Assembly: GCF_025244665.1 (NCBI RefSeq)
Contig: NZ_CP104205.1
Coordinates: forward strand, 2,911,001 to 2,975,000
DNA length: 64,000 nt
Reading direction: 5' to 3'
Source: Maribacter litopenaei
GTDB lineage: Bacteria > Bacteroidota > Bacteroidia > Flavobacteriales > Flavobacteriaceae
The position numbers and the translations under genes were made by a program. The notes below the pieces were generated by a model. The model saw nothing but the letters and a program-made list of their open reading frames with translations, was not told the DNA's origin and did not search any database. This document shows positions 44,026 to 53,235 of the stretch, one piece after another (position 1 is the first letter of the stretch; the number at the start of each line of letters is the position of its first letter).

Positions 44026-44802
44026 TTAATTGCTATCGATTAAAAACCGCTTTACAAAACTTTCCTTAAGTAATTTTCTAGCCCTTGACAAAAGGTCATC
44101 CACCTCATCCAACGTTACTTCCCTAATACTTGCAATTTCAGCTGTCGAAAATCCCAAATCGGTGTATAATTGATATACGGAACGCATAGGCACTGACATT
44201 TTCCCTAAAACCATATGAATATGTCTTTCCACCCTTTCTTTGTCCAGGCTCTTATCCAGTTTTTCGGCAAGGTCCTTTTCCTCTTCGGTAATAAAAACAT
44301 GGTTTAAGGTATAATTTTCATTTTGGAAGGAACTATCGTCCAACTCCTCCAACAAAACCAAATCCCCATCCCCATCCGTACTGAAATCTTCCTCCATTGC
44401 ATCCCATTCCGGTTGTGAAAAGCTATCTATATTTTCAAAAAAAACATGGTCGAATTCTTCCTCTGTTAGACTATCGTCCAACAATTCATCAACTTTTTTA
44501 AATAGGAAAGGTCGTAAATCACGCTCATCTTTAATAGCTTCCCAATTGTCATAGACCTCAATGAATAATTGATCCGTAAAATCATTGGGACTAAACATCC
44601 CTTTATTCAATTTACCCGCCAGTATCGCCGACTTCAGGCGTTTGGCAACATAGTATTGCACTTGCGGCATTAAACGCAATAATTCCTTGTTAAATGCTTC
44701 GTGATTACCCTCAATTCTATAATCTTCCGGATTACGATAGGTCTCTTTAATCACTACATGAAATGAACCCAAATTCGATTGCCTTGTTACCGTATTGCTC
44801 AT
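44026..44802 (-). CDS. sigma-70 family sigma factor-like protein
   Basis: A 258-residue protein with a long N-terminal acidic region and a C-terminal sigma-70 region 4 helix-turn-helix (SVPMRSVYQLYTDLGFSTAE, then VDDLLSRARKLLKESF). The N-terminus (SPNDFTDQLFIEVYDNW) resembles sigma region 2 (helix that binds -10 DNA). Its promoter (44837-44844) sits 29.5 bp from a TGA-N6-TCA box, so it is predicted to belong to the Crp/Fnr-type regulon. Confidence 0.72.
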   Translation of the reverse strand: MSNTVTRQSNLGSFHVVIKETYRNPEDYRIEGNHEAFNKELLRLMPQVQYYVAKRLKSAILAGKLNKGMFSPNDFTDQLFIEVYDNWEAIKDERDLRPFLFKKVDELLDDSLTEEEFDHVFFENIDSFSQPEWDAMEEDFSTDGDGDLVLLEELDDSSFQNENYTLNHVFITEEEKDLAEKLDKSLDKERVERHIHMVLGKMSVPMRSVYQLYTDLGFSTAEIASIREVTLDEVDDLLSRARKLLKESFVKRFLIDSN

Positions 44803-44836
44803 GACTTTATTTATTTATGGATTGAATACATCAAAC

Positions 44837-44879
44837 CAAACTTACACTCTAAAAGAAATAAAAAATATGACATATATCA
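44837..44879 (-). promoter_or_regulatory. promoter with Crp/Fnr-type box (for sigma-like gene)
   Basis: Box TGACATATATCA at 44868-44879 (TGA-N6-TCA). On the minus strand, TAAGTTTG (exact TAnnTTTG) at 44837-44844 begins 29.5 bp from the box centre, matching class II activation geometry. On the + strand TACCTTAA begins at 44903, also 29.5 bp from the centre, so the box may serve both directions. Confidence 0.6.
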
Positions 44880-44925
44880 TTAAGCATCAAACATTTATAA
44901 CCTACCTTAAAGAGGTTCAAAGGCA

Positions 44926-44968
44926 TGATAATTATCATAGCTTACGTTTCCTAAACCCTTTAATTTTA
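44926..44968 (+). promoter_or_regulatory. promoter with Crp/Fnr-type box for the first uspA
   Basis: Perfect palindrome TGATAATTATCA at 44926-44937; TAATTTTA starts at 44961, exactly 29.5 bp from the box centre, and the ATG follows at 44988. Confidence 0.65.
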
Positions 44969-44987
44969 TCTCGTCAAACTAAGAGTG

Positions 44988-45833
44988 ATGAAAAATATTC
45001 TTATTCCTACCGATTTCTCTATTAATGCCGATAATGCCATTGAATTCGCTATGAATCTTTTTAAGTGTGAGCGAACTAATTTTTATCTCATGCATGCGTA
45101 TGCCGATGAACTCTATAAAATAAGTCACAATAAAGAAGATGGCCTTTTTGAAGAAGAAAAGAAGAATTTAGCGAAGAATTCCGAAGAAAAGCTTTCAACA
45201 ATAATTTCAAAAATAAAATCGGAAAGACACAATCCAAAACATCGGTTTGAGCAAGTTTCGGTGTTCGAATCGTTGGTGGACGGGGTTAACGATTTTGTCA
45301 ACAAAATAGAGATTGACCTCGTACTCATGGGTACCAAGGGACAGACAGCAGATAAGAAAATTACCTTTGGAAGCCATACCGTTCAAGTGTTCAAATATGT
45401 AAAATGCCCGGTACTTGCTATACCTAGTGATTATATATTTAAACAACCTAAAAAAATTCTTTTTCCATCGGATTATATGATTCCCTACAAACGTAGGGAA
45501 CTAAAACTGTTGGATACTTTGGCAGCTCGATTTAAATCTGAGATACATTCTCTCTACATCTCAGATTTTGAGGACTTAAGCCACAGACAAACGGATAATC
45601 AATTATTCCTAAAAGAATCATTACCACATGCCAATCTAAGCTTTAAGAGGACAGAAGTTAAAAACAGGGGAATCGCCATTATGGAATACGTGAGTGAACA
45701 GAATATGGATTTACTGGTCATGGTAAATTCACGTCACTCCTTTTTGGAGGATATGCTCTACCGTTCTACTGTGCACCAAATAGCGCTAAATCCGGTAATT
45801 CCTTTTCTAGTTTTACAGAACTTGCCACGTTAA
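44988..45833 (+). CDS. tandem universal stress protein (UspA)
   Basis: A 281-residue protein with two Usp domains. The first has KNILIPTDFSINADNAIEF and LVLMGTKGQTADKKITFGSH, close to the G-x2-G-x9-G(S/T) ATP motif; the second ends in a shorter copy (DLLVMVNSRHSFLEDMLY). First of four similar Usp genes. Predicted to be activated from the box at 44926. Confidence 0.9.
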   Translation: MKNILIPTDFSINADNAIEFAMNLFKCERTNFYLMHAYADELYKISHNKEDGLFEEEKKNLAKNSEEKLSTIISKIKSERHNPKHRFEQVSVFESLVDGVNDFVNKIEIDLVLMGTKGQTADKKITFGSHTVQVFKYVKCPVLAIPSDYIFKQPKKILFPSDYMIPYKRRELKLLDTLAARFKSEIHSLYISDFEDLSHRQTDNQLFLKESLPHANLSFKRTEVKNRGIAIMEYVSEQNMDLLVMVNSRHSFLEDMLYRSTVHQIALNPVIPFLVLQNLPR

Positions 45834-45849
45834 CCTAAACAATTGAGAA

Positions 45850-46695
45850 ATGAAAAAAATAATCCTACCCACCGATTTTTCAGAAAATGCTTGGAATGCC
45901 ATTTTTACGGCCCTAAAGATTTATATGGATGTCGAATGCCATTTTTATATTCTTAACGCCTATGAACCGGGTGTCTTAAAACCATTAGGCACTAAGAGCC
46001 ACAGAAGGTTGGATGTAATTTACGATTCCCTTTCCCAACATTCTGAAAAAGAATTGGCCGAGATACTTGCATATCTTGAGATTAATCATAAAAACCCCAA
46101 TCACAGTTTTGAGACGGTCTCCGTCGAGAGTACTTTGGAAGTAGCTCTTCAAAAAACGGCATCCGAAAAGGATGTAGACCTCATCATAATGGGTACACAA
46201 GGTGCTACAGGTGCCAAACAAGTATTTCGGGAAGCAATACAGTGAAAATAATCAACAGTTTAAAAGCCGTTCCTATTTTGGCCGTACCGGATTCCTTCAA
46301 TTTTCAACAATTAAAAACTGTTATTTTCTCCACAGATTTCATGAAGGCATACGACAAGTTTGAGCTGGAAAGTCTCATGGAACTTGTAAATATCTCGGAA
46401 CGCCGAGGTAGAGATTATTCATGTATCCGAAGAATTTAAACTCAACGATATTCAAGAAACTAACAAAAATGTGTTGGAGCAACGATTATCAGGGTTAGAT
46501 TTTAAGTTCAACAATATTCCTTTCAAGTCTAGCACAGCTTACACCATTGGGCAATACGTTAGTAATAGAACTTCGGATATTTTAGGGATCATTAGGCACC
46601 AACATACCTTCCGGGAAAAATTGATTGGTGAACCCGTAGTAAATAAAATAGCTTTTCATTCTGATATTCCTGTTCTATTCTTGCCTGAAAAATAA
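45850..46695 (+). CDS. tandem universal stress protein (two frame breaks)
   Basis: A Usp-pair like its neighbours (KKIILPTDFSENAWNAIF; LIIMGTQGATGAKQVF). Breaks at 46227-46230 (TCGG, a T missing) and 46393-46398 (TCTCGG, a C extra). Repair gives VFLGSNTVKIINSL and NIWNAEVEIIHVSEEF in one frame, 281 aa. It lies 16 bp after the first uspA, so it is in the same operon. Confidence 0.86.
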
Positions 46696-46718
46696 TCCTG
46701 GTAAAGATATTGGGTATA

Positions 46719-47018
46719 TCAGGAATGTTGCCTCACTATCTGGATAATATCGTTTTTTTGAAGTACCCCTGACTGTCTCCATAATTGCTTTCCATTCTTA
46801 AAGAGCATCATGGTTGGCACTCCCCGAACATTATATTTTGAGGCCAATTTTTGATTTTTGTCTACATCTATTTTAACGATTTTTAAGCCATTCCCCATAT
46901 CATCCTTCACCTGCTTAAGAATAGGTGCCAACATTTTACAGGATCCGCACCAATCGGCATAAAAATCAACCAATACCGGAACTTCAGAATCTATAATGTT
47001 CTTAAAAGAGCTTTTCAT
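46719..47018 (-). CDS. trxA: thioredoxin
   Basis: A 99-residue cytoplasmic thioredoxin with the active site DWCGSCKML (CGSC rather than CGPC) and the cis-Pro strand VRGVPTMMLFKNGK. The start at 47018 (MKSSFKNIIDS) is preferred over 47027. Divergent from the third uspA and sharing its box: TAACTTGA begins 29.5 bp from the centre of the 47068 box. Confidence 0.9.
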   Translation of the reverse strand: MKSSFKNIIDSEVPVLVDFYADWCGSCKMLAPILKQVKDDMGNGLKIVKIDVDKNQKLASKYNVRGVPTMMLFKNGKQLWRQSGVLQKNDIIQIVRQHS

Positions 47019-47067
47019 TTTAAACAATTTTAATATTCAAGTTACTAATTTTCAAATGATGGATACC

Positions 47068-47110
47068 TGACAATTATCATCAATTTAAGACAAAAGATTC
47101 CGTAACTTAA
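47068..47110. promoter_or_regulatory. shared Crp/Fnr-type box between trxA and the third uspA
   Basis: Box TGACAATTATCA at 47068-47079. On the + strand TAACTTAA starts at 47103; on the minus strand TAACTTGA starts at 47044; both are exactly 29.5 bp from the box centre. One box could thus activate both directions. Confidence 0.65.
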
Positions 47111-47129
47111 TTACTTAAATTTCAAGGTT

Positions 47130-47967
47130 ATGACACGAATTCTTTTACCAACGGATTTTTCGGATAATTCATTTAAGGCAATTACCTATGCATTATCCCT
47201 CTACAAAAATGTATCCTGTACGTTCTATATTTTAAACACCTATATGCCACCCGTGTATCACACGGAATATATTTTGGGGAGCCCAGGACAAATTGGCCTG
47301 GGTGATATGATTAAAGAAGAATCAGAAAAGAGCCTCAAAGAATTAAAAACCAAGCTGGAGGATGAATTTAAAAATCCCTTGCACACTTTCATTACCCATT
47401 CTGCATTTAACATGTTGACCAATGAGATTGTCCAAATTACCGAAGCTGAAAAAATAGATTTGGTCATTATGGGAACCAAGGGTGCCACAGGAGCTCAGGA
47501 AATACTGCTTGGCACAAATACGGTACACGTACTTAAGAACAGTAAATGCCCCGTTTTGGCCATACCACAAGGTTTTGATTTTGAAAAACCAAAAGTAATT
47601 CTATTTCCTTCTGATTTTGAGGTTTCATTGACAAAGGAAAATCCGGCAATTTTGTTACAAATTGTTAAGGAACATAACTCAGAGATTAATGTGATGCATG
47701 TTTTCACCGAATTGAAACTTAATCCGACCCAAACCAAAAATCGGAAATCCCTAGAAACATTATTGGGAAACAATGGATTGTTTCACGATGTAGGAAGTGA
47801 TGAAATTATTACGGCAATCAATAAATTTCAATTAAAGGTAAAAATCGATTTTCTCGGTCATGGTTCAAAATAAGCATACGTTTTTTGAGCGTCTTTTTAT
47901 TGAACCTACTATAAAGAAAATAGGTTTTCATGTAAACGTTCCTTTTTTGGTAATTCCACAACTATAA
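47130..47967 (+). CDS. tandem universal stress protein (one frame break)
   Basis: Usp pair (RILLPTDFSDNSFKAITY; LVIMGTKGATGAQEILLGTN). An extra C in TCTCGG at 47852-47857 stops it early; repair gives KIDFLVMVQNKHTFFERLF and VPFLVIPQL ending at 47967, 278 aa. The next Usp gene starts 3 bp later. Confidence 0.88.
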
Positions 47968-47970
47968 CGC

Positions 47971-48825
47971 ATGAAGACCTTTAGGGTACTTGTGGCAACA
48001 GATTTTTCCAATGAGAGCTATAACGCCTTGTTCTATGTAACTCAGCTTTTAGAGAATCGGCCATGTATTTTCTATATTCTAAATGTATTTGAAAAGCCGT
48101 CTAGTTTGCTATCAAGCAATAATCGAAAACTAGACGAAAATGAAAAAGTGGAGGCCCTGGAAAAAGGATCTATGGAAAAACTAAAAGAAACATTCCATAG
48201 AATACATTTGGATAATAAAAATGAGCTACATGAATTTCAAACTTTGGCCAAACCAGGAACGCTTTATACGGTAATTTCACAAACCACGGTAAATCTTAAA
48301 ATAGATTTATTGGTCATGGGCAACAAAGGAAATACTGGAGCCAAGGAAATTTTCATGGGCAGCAATACGATCCATATTATTCACAACTTAAAAAAATGCC
48401 CTCTTTTGGCCGTTCCAAAAGAAATAGACTTCAAAAAACCGAAGGAAATTGCCTTTATCACCGACCTGAAGAAAGGTTGTGGCCTAAAAACATTAGAGCC
48501 CCTTTTGGAGCTGGCAAAATACCTTGGGGCCACCGTTAAAGTCTTACATATAAGCGAAGAGCAATTTCTATCTACCCTGCAAACATCCAACAAGAAACTA
48601 CTGGATATTTCCTTGAAGAGAATAAATCATGATTTCGCATCCATTTATGAGTTTTCGGATAAGGCACAGGTGATTGACAGATTTATTAAGACCAGGAAAG
48701 TAGATATGTATTCCCTCGTTTACACTAAAAAGAGTTTTATAGAGCGTTTGTTTAAAAAGCCCGTAATCATGGATTTAAGTATTTATGCGGAAGTGCCCTT
48801 CCTAATTCTGCCAAATAGGGAGTGA
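47971..48825 (+). CDS. tandem universal stress protein
   Basis: A 284-residue intact Usp pair (FRVLVATDFSNESYNALFY; DLLVMGNKGNTGAKEIFMGS). It is 3 bp after the preceding uspA and its stop codon is the first half of the next Crp/Fnr-type box, so the regulatory site overlaps the gene end. Confidence 0.9.
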   Translation: MKTFRVLVATDFSNESYNALFYVTQLLENRPCIFYILNVFEKPSSLLSSNNRKLDENEKVEALEKGSMEKLKETFHRIHLDNKNELHEFQTLAKPGTLYTVISQTTVNLKIDLLVMGNKGNTGAKEIFMGSNTIHIIHNLKKCPLLAVPKEIDFKKPKEIAFITDLKKGCGLKTLEPLLELAKYLGATVKVLHISEEQFLSTLQTSNKKLLDISLKRINHDFASIYEFSDKAQVIDRFIKTRKVDMYSLVYTKKSFIERLFKKPVIMDLSIYAEVPFLILPNRE

Positions 48826-48865
48826 TAAATATCATTTTTAAAATACCATTTTAAAACTAAATTAT
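48823..48865 (+). promoter_or_regulatory. promoter with Crp/Fnr-type box for the 48.9-52.5 kb operon
   Basis: Box TGATAAATATCA at 48823-48834; TAAATTAT starts at 48858, 29.5 bp from the centre, 68 bp before the next ATG. Confidence 0.6.
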
Positions 48866-48932
48866 ATGCATCCTAATCGACGCTTTTACACCTCTCATAG
48901 AACATCCGTAAAAGCCATTAAAACTATTAGAC

Positions 48933-49343
48933 ATGAAAAGTATAGGTATTTGGTTGGACAGTAAAAACGCATGGATAGTGAGCCTACATGAAGAAGGTGA
49001 CACTTTGACTAAAATAGCTTCTGGTATTGAATTTTTCAACAGAACCAGCACGTCCGGTTCAAGGGCAAAATGGGGCGGAACACAGGACATAACCCATGAG
49101 CGAAATTATTTGGAAAAAGAAAAAAGGCAATTTAAAAAGTACTTCAAAGAAGTAGCCAATGCAGTGTCAGATGTCGATGCCCTTGCACTTTTTGATCCTG
49201 CGGACATCAATGAAAAACTTAGAAAAGAATTAGAGGAAAGCTATCCGTCTATTGGCAAGAAAATAGTTGCCGTTGAAAAAGTGGATAGTATGACCGAAAA
49301 TCAGACTAGGGCCCTAGTCCGAGATTTTTTCAATAATAGATAA
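48933..49343 (+). CDS. conserved small protein, unknown (first gene of the stress operon)
   Basis: A 136-residue soluble protein starting MKSIGIWLDSKNAWIVSL, with RAKWGGTQDITHERNYLEKE and SDVDALALFDPADINEK. The pattern suggests a mixed alpha/beta fold of the kind seen in eRF1-like or attachment-type domains, but no assignment is safe. It opens the operon that continues with MscS, ATP-cone/nuclease and beta-CASP genes (11 bp gap). Confidence 0.7.
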   Translation: MKSIGIWLDSKNAWIVSLHEEGDTLTKIASGIEFFNRTSTSGSRAKWGGTQDITHERNYLEKEKRQFKKYFKEVANAVSDVDALALFDPADINEKLRKELEESYPSIGKKIVAVEKVDSMTENQTRALVRDFFNNR

Positions 49344-49354
49344 ACCGAGAGCCC

Positions 49355-50260
49355 ATGGATGAATTCGTAAAACTTTTTGAGAATCCAGTAGTTCTAAAAT
49401 TTGTCAAACTTGGAATATCCATTCTGTTTATTATTCTACTTATAGGTTTTCTAAGAAAAATTCTCAAAAAGCGAATCGAGGATACCTCTATTAGGTATAA
49501 GGCACAAAAAGGGGTAGAAATCATTGGCTACTTATTGATTGTTCTTATGGTATTCATGGCAATTACCTTGAACGAAATTAAGGACTATACCATTATCATT
49601 GGATTATTTACGGCTGGGGTTACCTTTACCCTACAAGAGCTTATTTTAAGCGTGGCTGGTTCCTTTTATATCTTTTTCGTGCGTGTGTATAAACCTGGTG
49701 ACCGAATAGAAATCAACAATATTAAAGGCGACGTCATCGATATAGACAGTATCTATACTACCTTAATGGAAATGGGGGAATGGGTAAGCAGCGACAATTA
49801 TTCTGGTAGAATTGTAAAAATCAGTAATGCCTTTGTATTTAAGGGGCCAATAAAAAATTACTCCATGGACTTCCCTTTTGTTTGGGATGAACTGAATATT
49901 CTTATCACCTACGACTCCGATATTGAACTAGCCAAAAAGATTATTTTGGAAAAATCAAATGAGCTTTTGTTTGATTATTCGGAAAAATCCAAAGCCAAAT
50001 GGCAGGAAATGGTAGAACGGTATTATATTGAAAATGCTACCATAAAACCTACCATAGCTGCTCAACTTACAGATAATTGGATTACTTTGAACCTTAGATA
50101 TATTACCGACTACAAACTAAGAAGGGACACTAAAAACAAATTGTTTTCCATTATAGAAGAGGCCCTAAGAAAAACCAACGGTAAAGTAATCTTGGCCTCC
50201 ACCACACTACAGCTTCTAAAAATACCGGAACTTGAGGTGCAACTAAAAAACGGCAAATGA
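49355..50260 (+). CDS. MscS-type mechanosensitive channel
   Basis: A 301-residue protein with three membrane helices, the third being the pore-lining segment (GLFTAGVTFTLQELILSVAG), then the cytosolic beta domain (YKPGDRIEINNIKGDVIDI) and C-terminal domain. Channel of small conductance that relieves turgor. It overlaps the next gene by 4 bp (ATGA). Confidence 0.9.
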   Translation: MDEFVKLFENPVVLKFVKLGISILFIILLIGFLRKILKKRIEDTSIRYKAQKGVEIIGYLLIVLMVFMAITLNEIKDYTIIIGLFTAGVTFTLQELILSVAGSFYIFFVRVYKPGDRIEINNIKGDVIDIDSIYTTLMEMGEWVSSDNYSGRIVKISNAFVFKGPIKNYSMDFPFVWDELNILITYDSDIELAKKIILEKSNELLFDYSEKSKAKWQEMVERYYIENATIKPTIAAQLTDNWITLNLRYITDYKLRRDTKNKLFSIIEEALRKTNGKVILASTTLQLLKIPELEVQLKNGK

Positions 50261-51100
50261 AAGAATCTACCATTGAGGTGCTTAAATCCACTGGGGAAAG
50301 AATGGAATTCTCCATGGATAAACTGAGAAACTCCTTAAAAAGAAGTGGAGCGGATCATGAATTGGTCGAGGGTATAGTTGCGAAAGTGAAGGATGAAGTC
50401 TATGAAGGTATCACCACAAATGAAATATACAATCGGGCATATGCTCTATTAAAAAGGAAAAAATCCGTTTTTGCCTCAAAGTACAAACTCAAAAAGGCCA
50501 TTTATGAGTTAGGGCCGACAGGGTTCCCTTTTGAGCGATTTGTTGCCGCAATTTTGAAATATTCCGGGTATCAGGTAGAAGTGGGAGTTGTTTTAAAGGG
50601 ATTATGTGTAACTCACGAAATAGATGTACTTGCTGAGAAAAACAATTCCGTAACAATCATTGAATGTAAATTTCATAATGACAAAAGCCTTAACTGCAAT
50701 GTAAAAGTGCCGTTGTATATACATTCTAGATACAATGACGTTCACGGACAATGGTTAAACAATAAAAAAGAAAAGAAGAAATTAGAAAAAGGGATGGGTG
50801 GTTACCAATACCAGGTTTACGGAAGATGCCATTAAATATGGAACATGTGCCAACCTACACCTTTTAAGCTGGGACTACCCAAAAAATGAAGCGCTAAAGG
50901 ACAGAATTGACCGATTGGGACTTTATCCAATAACCGTCTCCACACTTTTAAGCAATAGGGAAAAACAGTTCCTTCTTAATAGAGATGTTGTCCTTTGCAG
51001 GCAGCTCCTTAAGGACAAATTCTTCCTTGATCACCTAGGTATTTCCGAGAACCGAAAAACAAAAATATTGGATGAAATAGGACAACTCTGTAATCTTTAA
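50257..51100 (+). CDS. ATP-cone plus PD-(D/E)XK nuclease-like fusion (one frame break)
   Basis: Residues 1-85 form an ATP-cone (STIEVLKSTGERMEFSMDKL...NEIYNRAYALLKRKK), the nucleotide-sensing domain of ribonucleotide reductases. A restriction-endonuclease-like domain follows: FERFVAAILKYSGYQVEVG, then HEIDVLAEKNN and IIECKFHND with the D...ExK catalytic pattern. The frame breaks near 50792 (one G extra in a G run); repair gives EKGWVVTNTRFTEDAIKYG and 280 aa. This break is not at CCAGA. Function unknown. Confidence 0.82.
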
Positions 51101-51103
51101 GAT

Positions 51104-52474
51104 ATGAGGAAGGTTAAAATTCATTTTCCGGGAGCTAGCGGAACCGTTACAGGATCAAAATTTTATTTGGAAACCCCGGAGGTGAATGTCATGGTAGATT
51201 GCGGTATGTTTCAAGGGTTAAAAGAGTTAAGGAAAATCAATTGGCATCCTTTACCAATAGAGGCCTCCGAAATCGATTTTGTTTTGCTAACTCATGGACA
51301 TTTGGACCATACCGGCTACCTTCCTAGATTACGCAAAGAAGGTTTTAATGGGGAAATCTTAGGAACGATCCCAACTCTAGCCATTGCCAAGATTATTCTT
51401 ATGGATAGTGGAAAAATCCAAGAAGAACAAGCTAAAGCGGCCAATGAGGAGGGGTATAGCAAACATTCACCTGCAGAACCATTTTATACCGTAGAGGATG
51501 CCGAGAAAACGTTTACCCTTTTCAAATCCTGTGAAAAAGGACAATGGATCTCGCTTTCGGAAAACTTACGGGTCAGATTTAGATATAATGGCCATATCAT
51601 AGGTGCAACCTATATTGAATTGGAAATCTTTGAAAAATTATTTGTGTTTTCAGGGGATATAGGAAGAGTAAAAGACCTGCTCTTGTCGCCTCCGAGACCG
51701 ACCTAAATGGGCGGATTACCTTTTTCTTGAAAGTACCTATGGTAATAAACTCCATCCAGAAGAAGATGTACCTGAAATTTTAAGCTCATTAATTAAAGAA
51801 ACGATCCAAGAAAGGGGAAATCTTATCATTCCCAGCTTTGCCGTTGAACGTTTACAATCGCTCATGTACACTTTATGGTTACTTTTTAAGAAGAACAAAA
51901 TCCCAAACATTCCAATTTTTGTGGATAGCCCCATGGGCAATAACGTACTTTCCGTTTTTGAAAGATTCCCGGGTTGGCATAACCTATCCATTGCAGAATA
52001 CCATGCCATGGTAGGTCATTTTAACCTTATTTCTTCCTACGCGGATACCTGGAAAACAATTGATGACCCCAGGCCCAAGGTAATCATCGCCGGTAGTGGT
52101 ATGGTCACTGGAGGAAGAGTCTTGACCTATTTGCAGCAGATGCTCAAAAAAGCAACAACCCATATTTTAATAGTTGGTTTCCAAGCTGAAGGAACACGTG
52201 GAAGACAGCTTTTGGATGGGGCACATGAACTTAAAATATTTGGAAAGTATTATCCTATAAAGGCTAAGGTCCATCTTTTGGAAAGTCTGTCGGCCCATGC
52301 GGACCAAAATGAATTGCTCCATTGGCTAGATTCGATAGAAAATGTACCGGAGAAAATATTTCGGTCCACGGAGAACCAACTGCATTGGATGCATTTAGGG
52401 TAAAACTTAAAGATGTGAAAGGTTGGAATTGCCAAATCCCAAAACTATATGAGACTATAGAAGTTATATGTTAA
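51104..52474 (+). CDS. MBL-fold/beta-CASP RNA hydrolase-like protein (two frame breaks)
   Basis: Metallo-beta-lactamase fold with the zinc motif THGHLDHTGYLP and beta-CASP features (VDSPMGNN, IIAGSGMVTGGRV, SLSAHADQNEL). Related to RNA-processing nucleases of the YSH1/RNase J type. Breaks at 51692-51697 (extra G) and 52361-52364 (T missing) are repaired to PPDRPKWADYLFLES and KIFLVHGEPTALDAF, giving 456 aa ending at 52474. Last clear gene of the operon. Confidence 0.88.
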
Positions 52475-52564
52475 TCCAAAATAGTGATATCGTCCATATG
52501 ATTTTTGTCATTTTTAAGATACCATACAAATTGTAATTTTGACGTAAACGTAAGATACCCGCTG

Positions 52565-53205
52565 ATGAAAAAAACACTGCTCATAATAATCGTTATTCTA
52601 TTCATGGGATGTTCCTCTACCAGTTTGATTGAAAACTGGAAAGATCCGAGATACTGATCCTGTTCAATGCCAACAAAGTTCTTTTGGTAGGTATGACCCA
52701 AGATCAAAATGCGCGGAACACCTTTGAAAAGCAACTTCAAAAGGAATTTGAAAAAAGAGATGTCGAAGCTTGGAAAAGCTTGGATGTTTTTGACATAGCC
52801 TTCACGGATTCCAAAAAAAGTGAGCAAGAATTGGACAATGTAGAGCAAAGTTTATTGGATAAAGGATTTGACGCCATTCTATTTACAAAGATTACGGGTT
52901 CGGAAAATAGGGAAACCTTCCTAAAATCAGTATCTCGTTGGGAAAATGGACAAACGAGATTCAACGATGATTATCTAACGCATCAAGGCATATATTTTGA
53001 CGACACCTATTACGAAAACTTCAAAATATACTATGCCGAAACAACCTTATACTGCATTTGTGAGGGCAAGGAAAGGGCTATGATTTGGCGTGGCATCATA
53101 GAGATTATGAATCCCAGCAACGTAAACAAAGCCATAAACGATTACGTCAAACTCGTGGTTACCGCACTGGAAGAGCAAGATTTAATTTTTATAGAAGATT
53201 TTTAG
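52565..53205 (+). CDS. small lipoprotein, unknown (one frame break)
   Basis: Lipobox MGCSS after a hydrophobic start. An A is missing at 52646-52650 (CCGAG); repair gives NWKDPEILILFNANKVLLVG and a 213-aa protein containing VGMTQDQNARNTFEKQL. Resembles flavobacterial lipoproteins of unknown role. 90 bp after the beta-CASP gene. Confidence 0.65.
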
Positions 53206-53235
53206 ATCAGCGTATAGTATCATTTAAAGGTTTAA

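Noticed and set aside
50700-50800. The break near 50792 as another CCAGA site
   Set aside because: No CCAGA/TCTGG can be placed there; it looks like a G-run length error. The LemA (about 30750) and DUF4136 (22105) breaks are likewise homopolymer errors.
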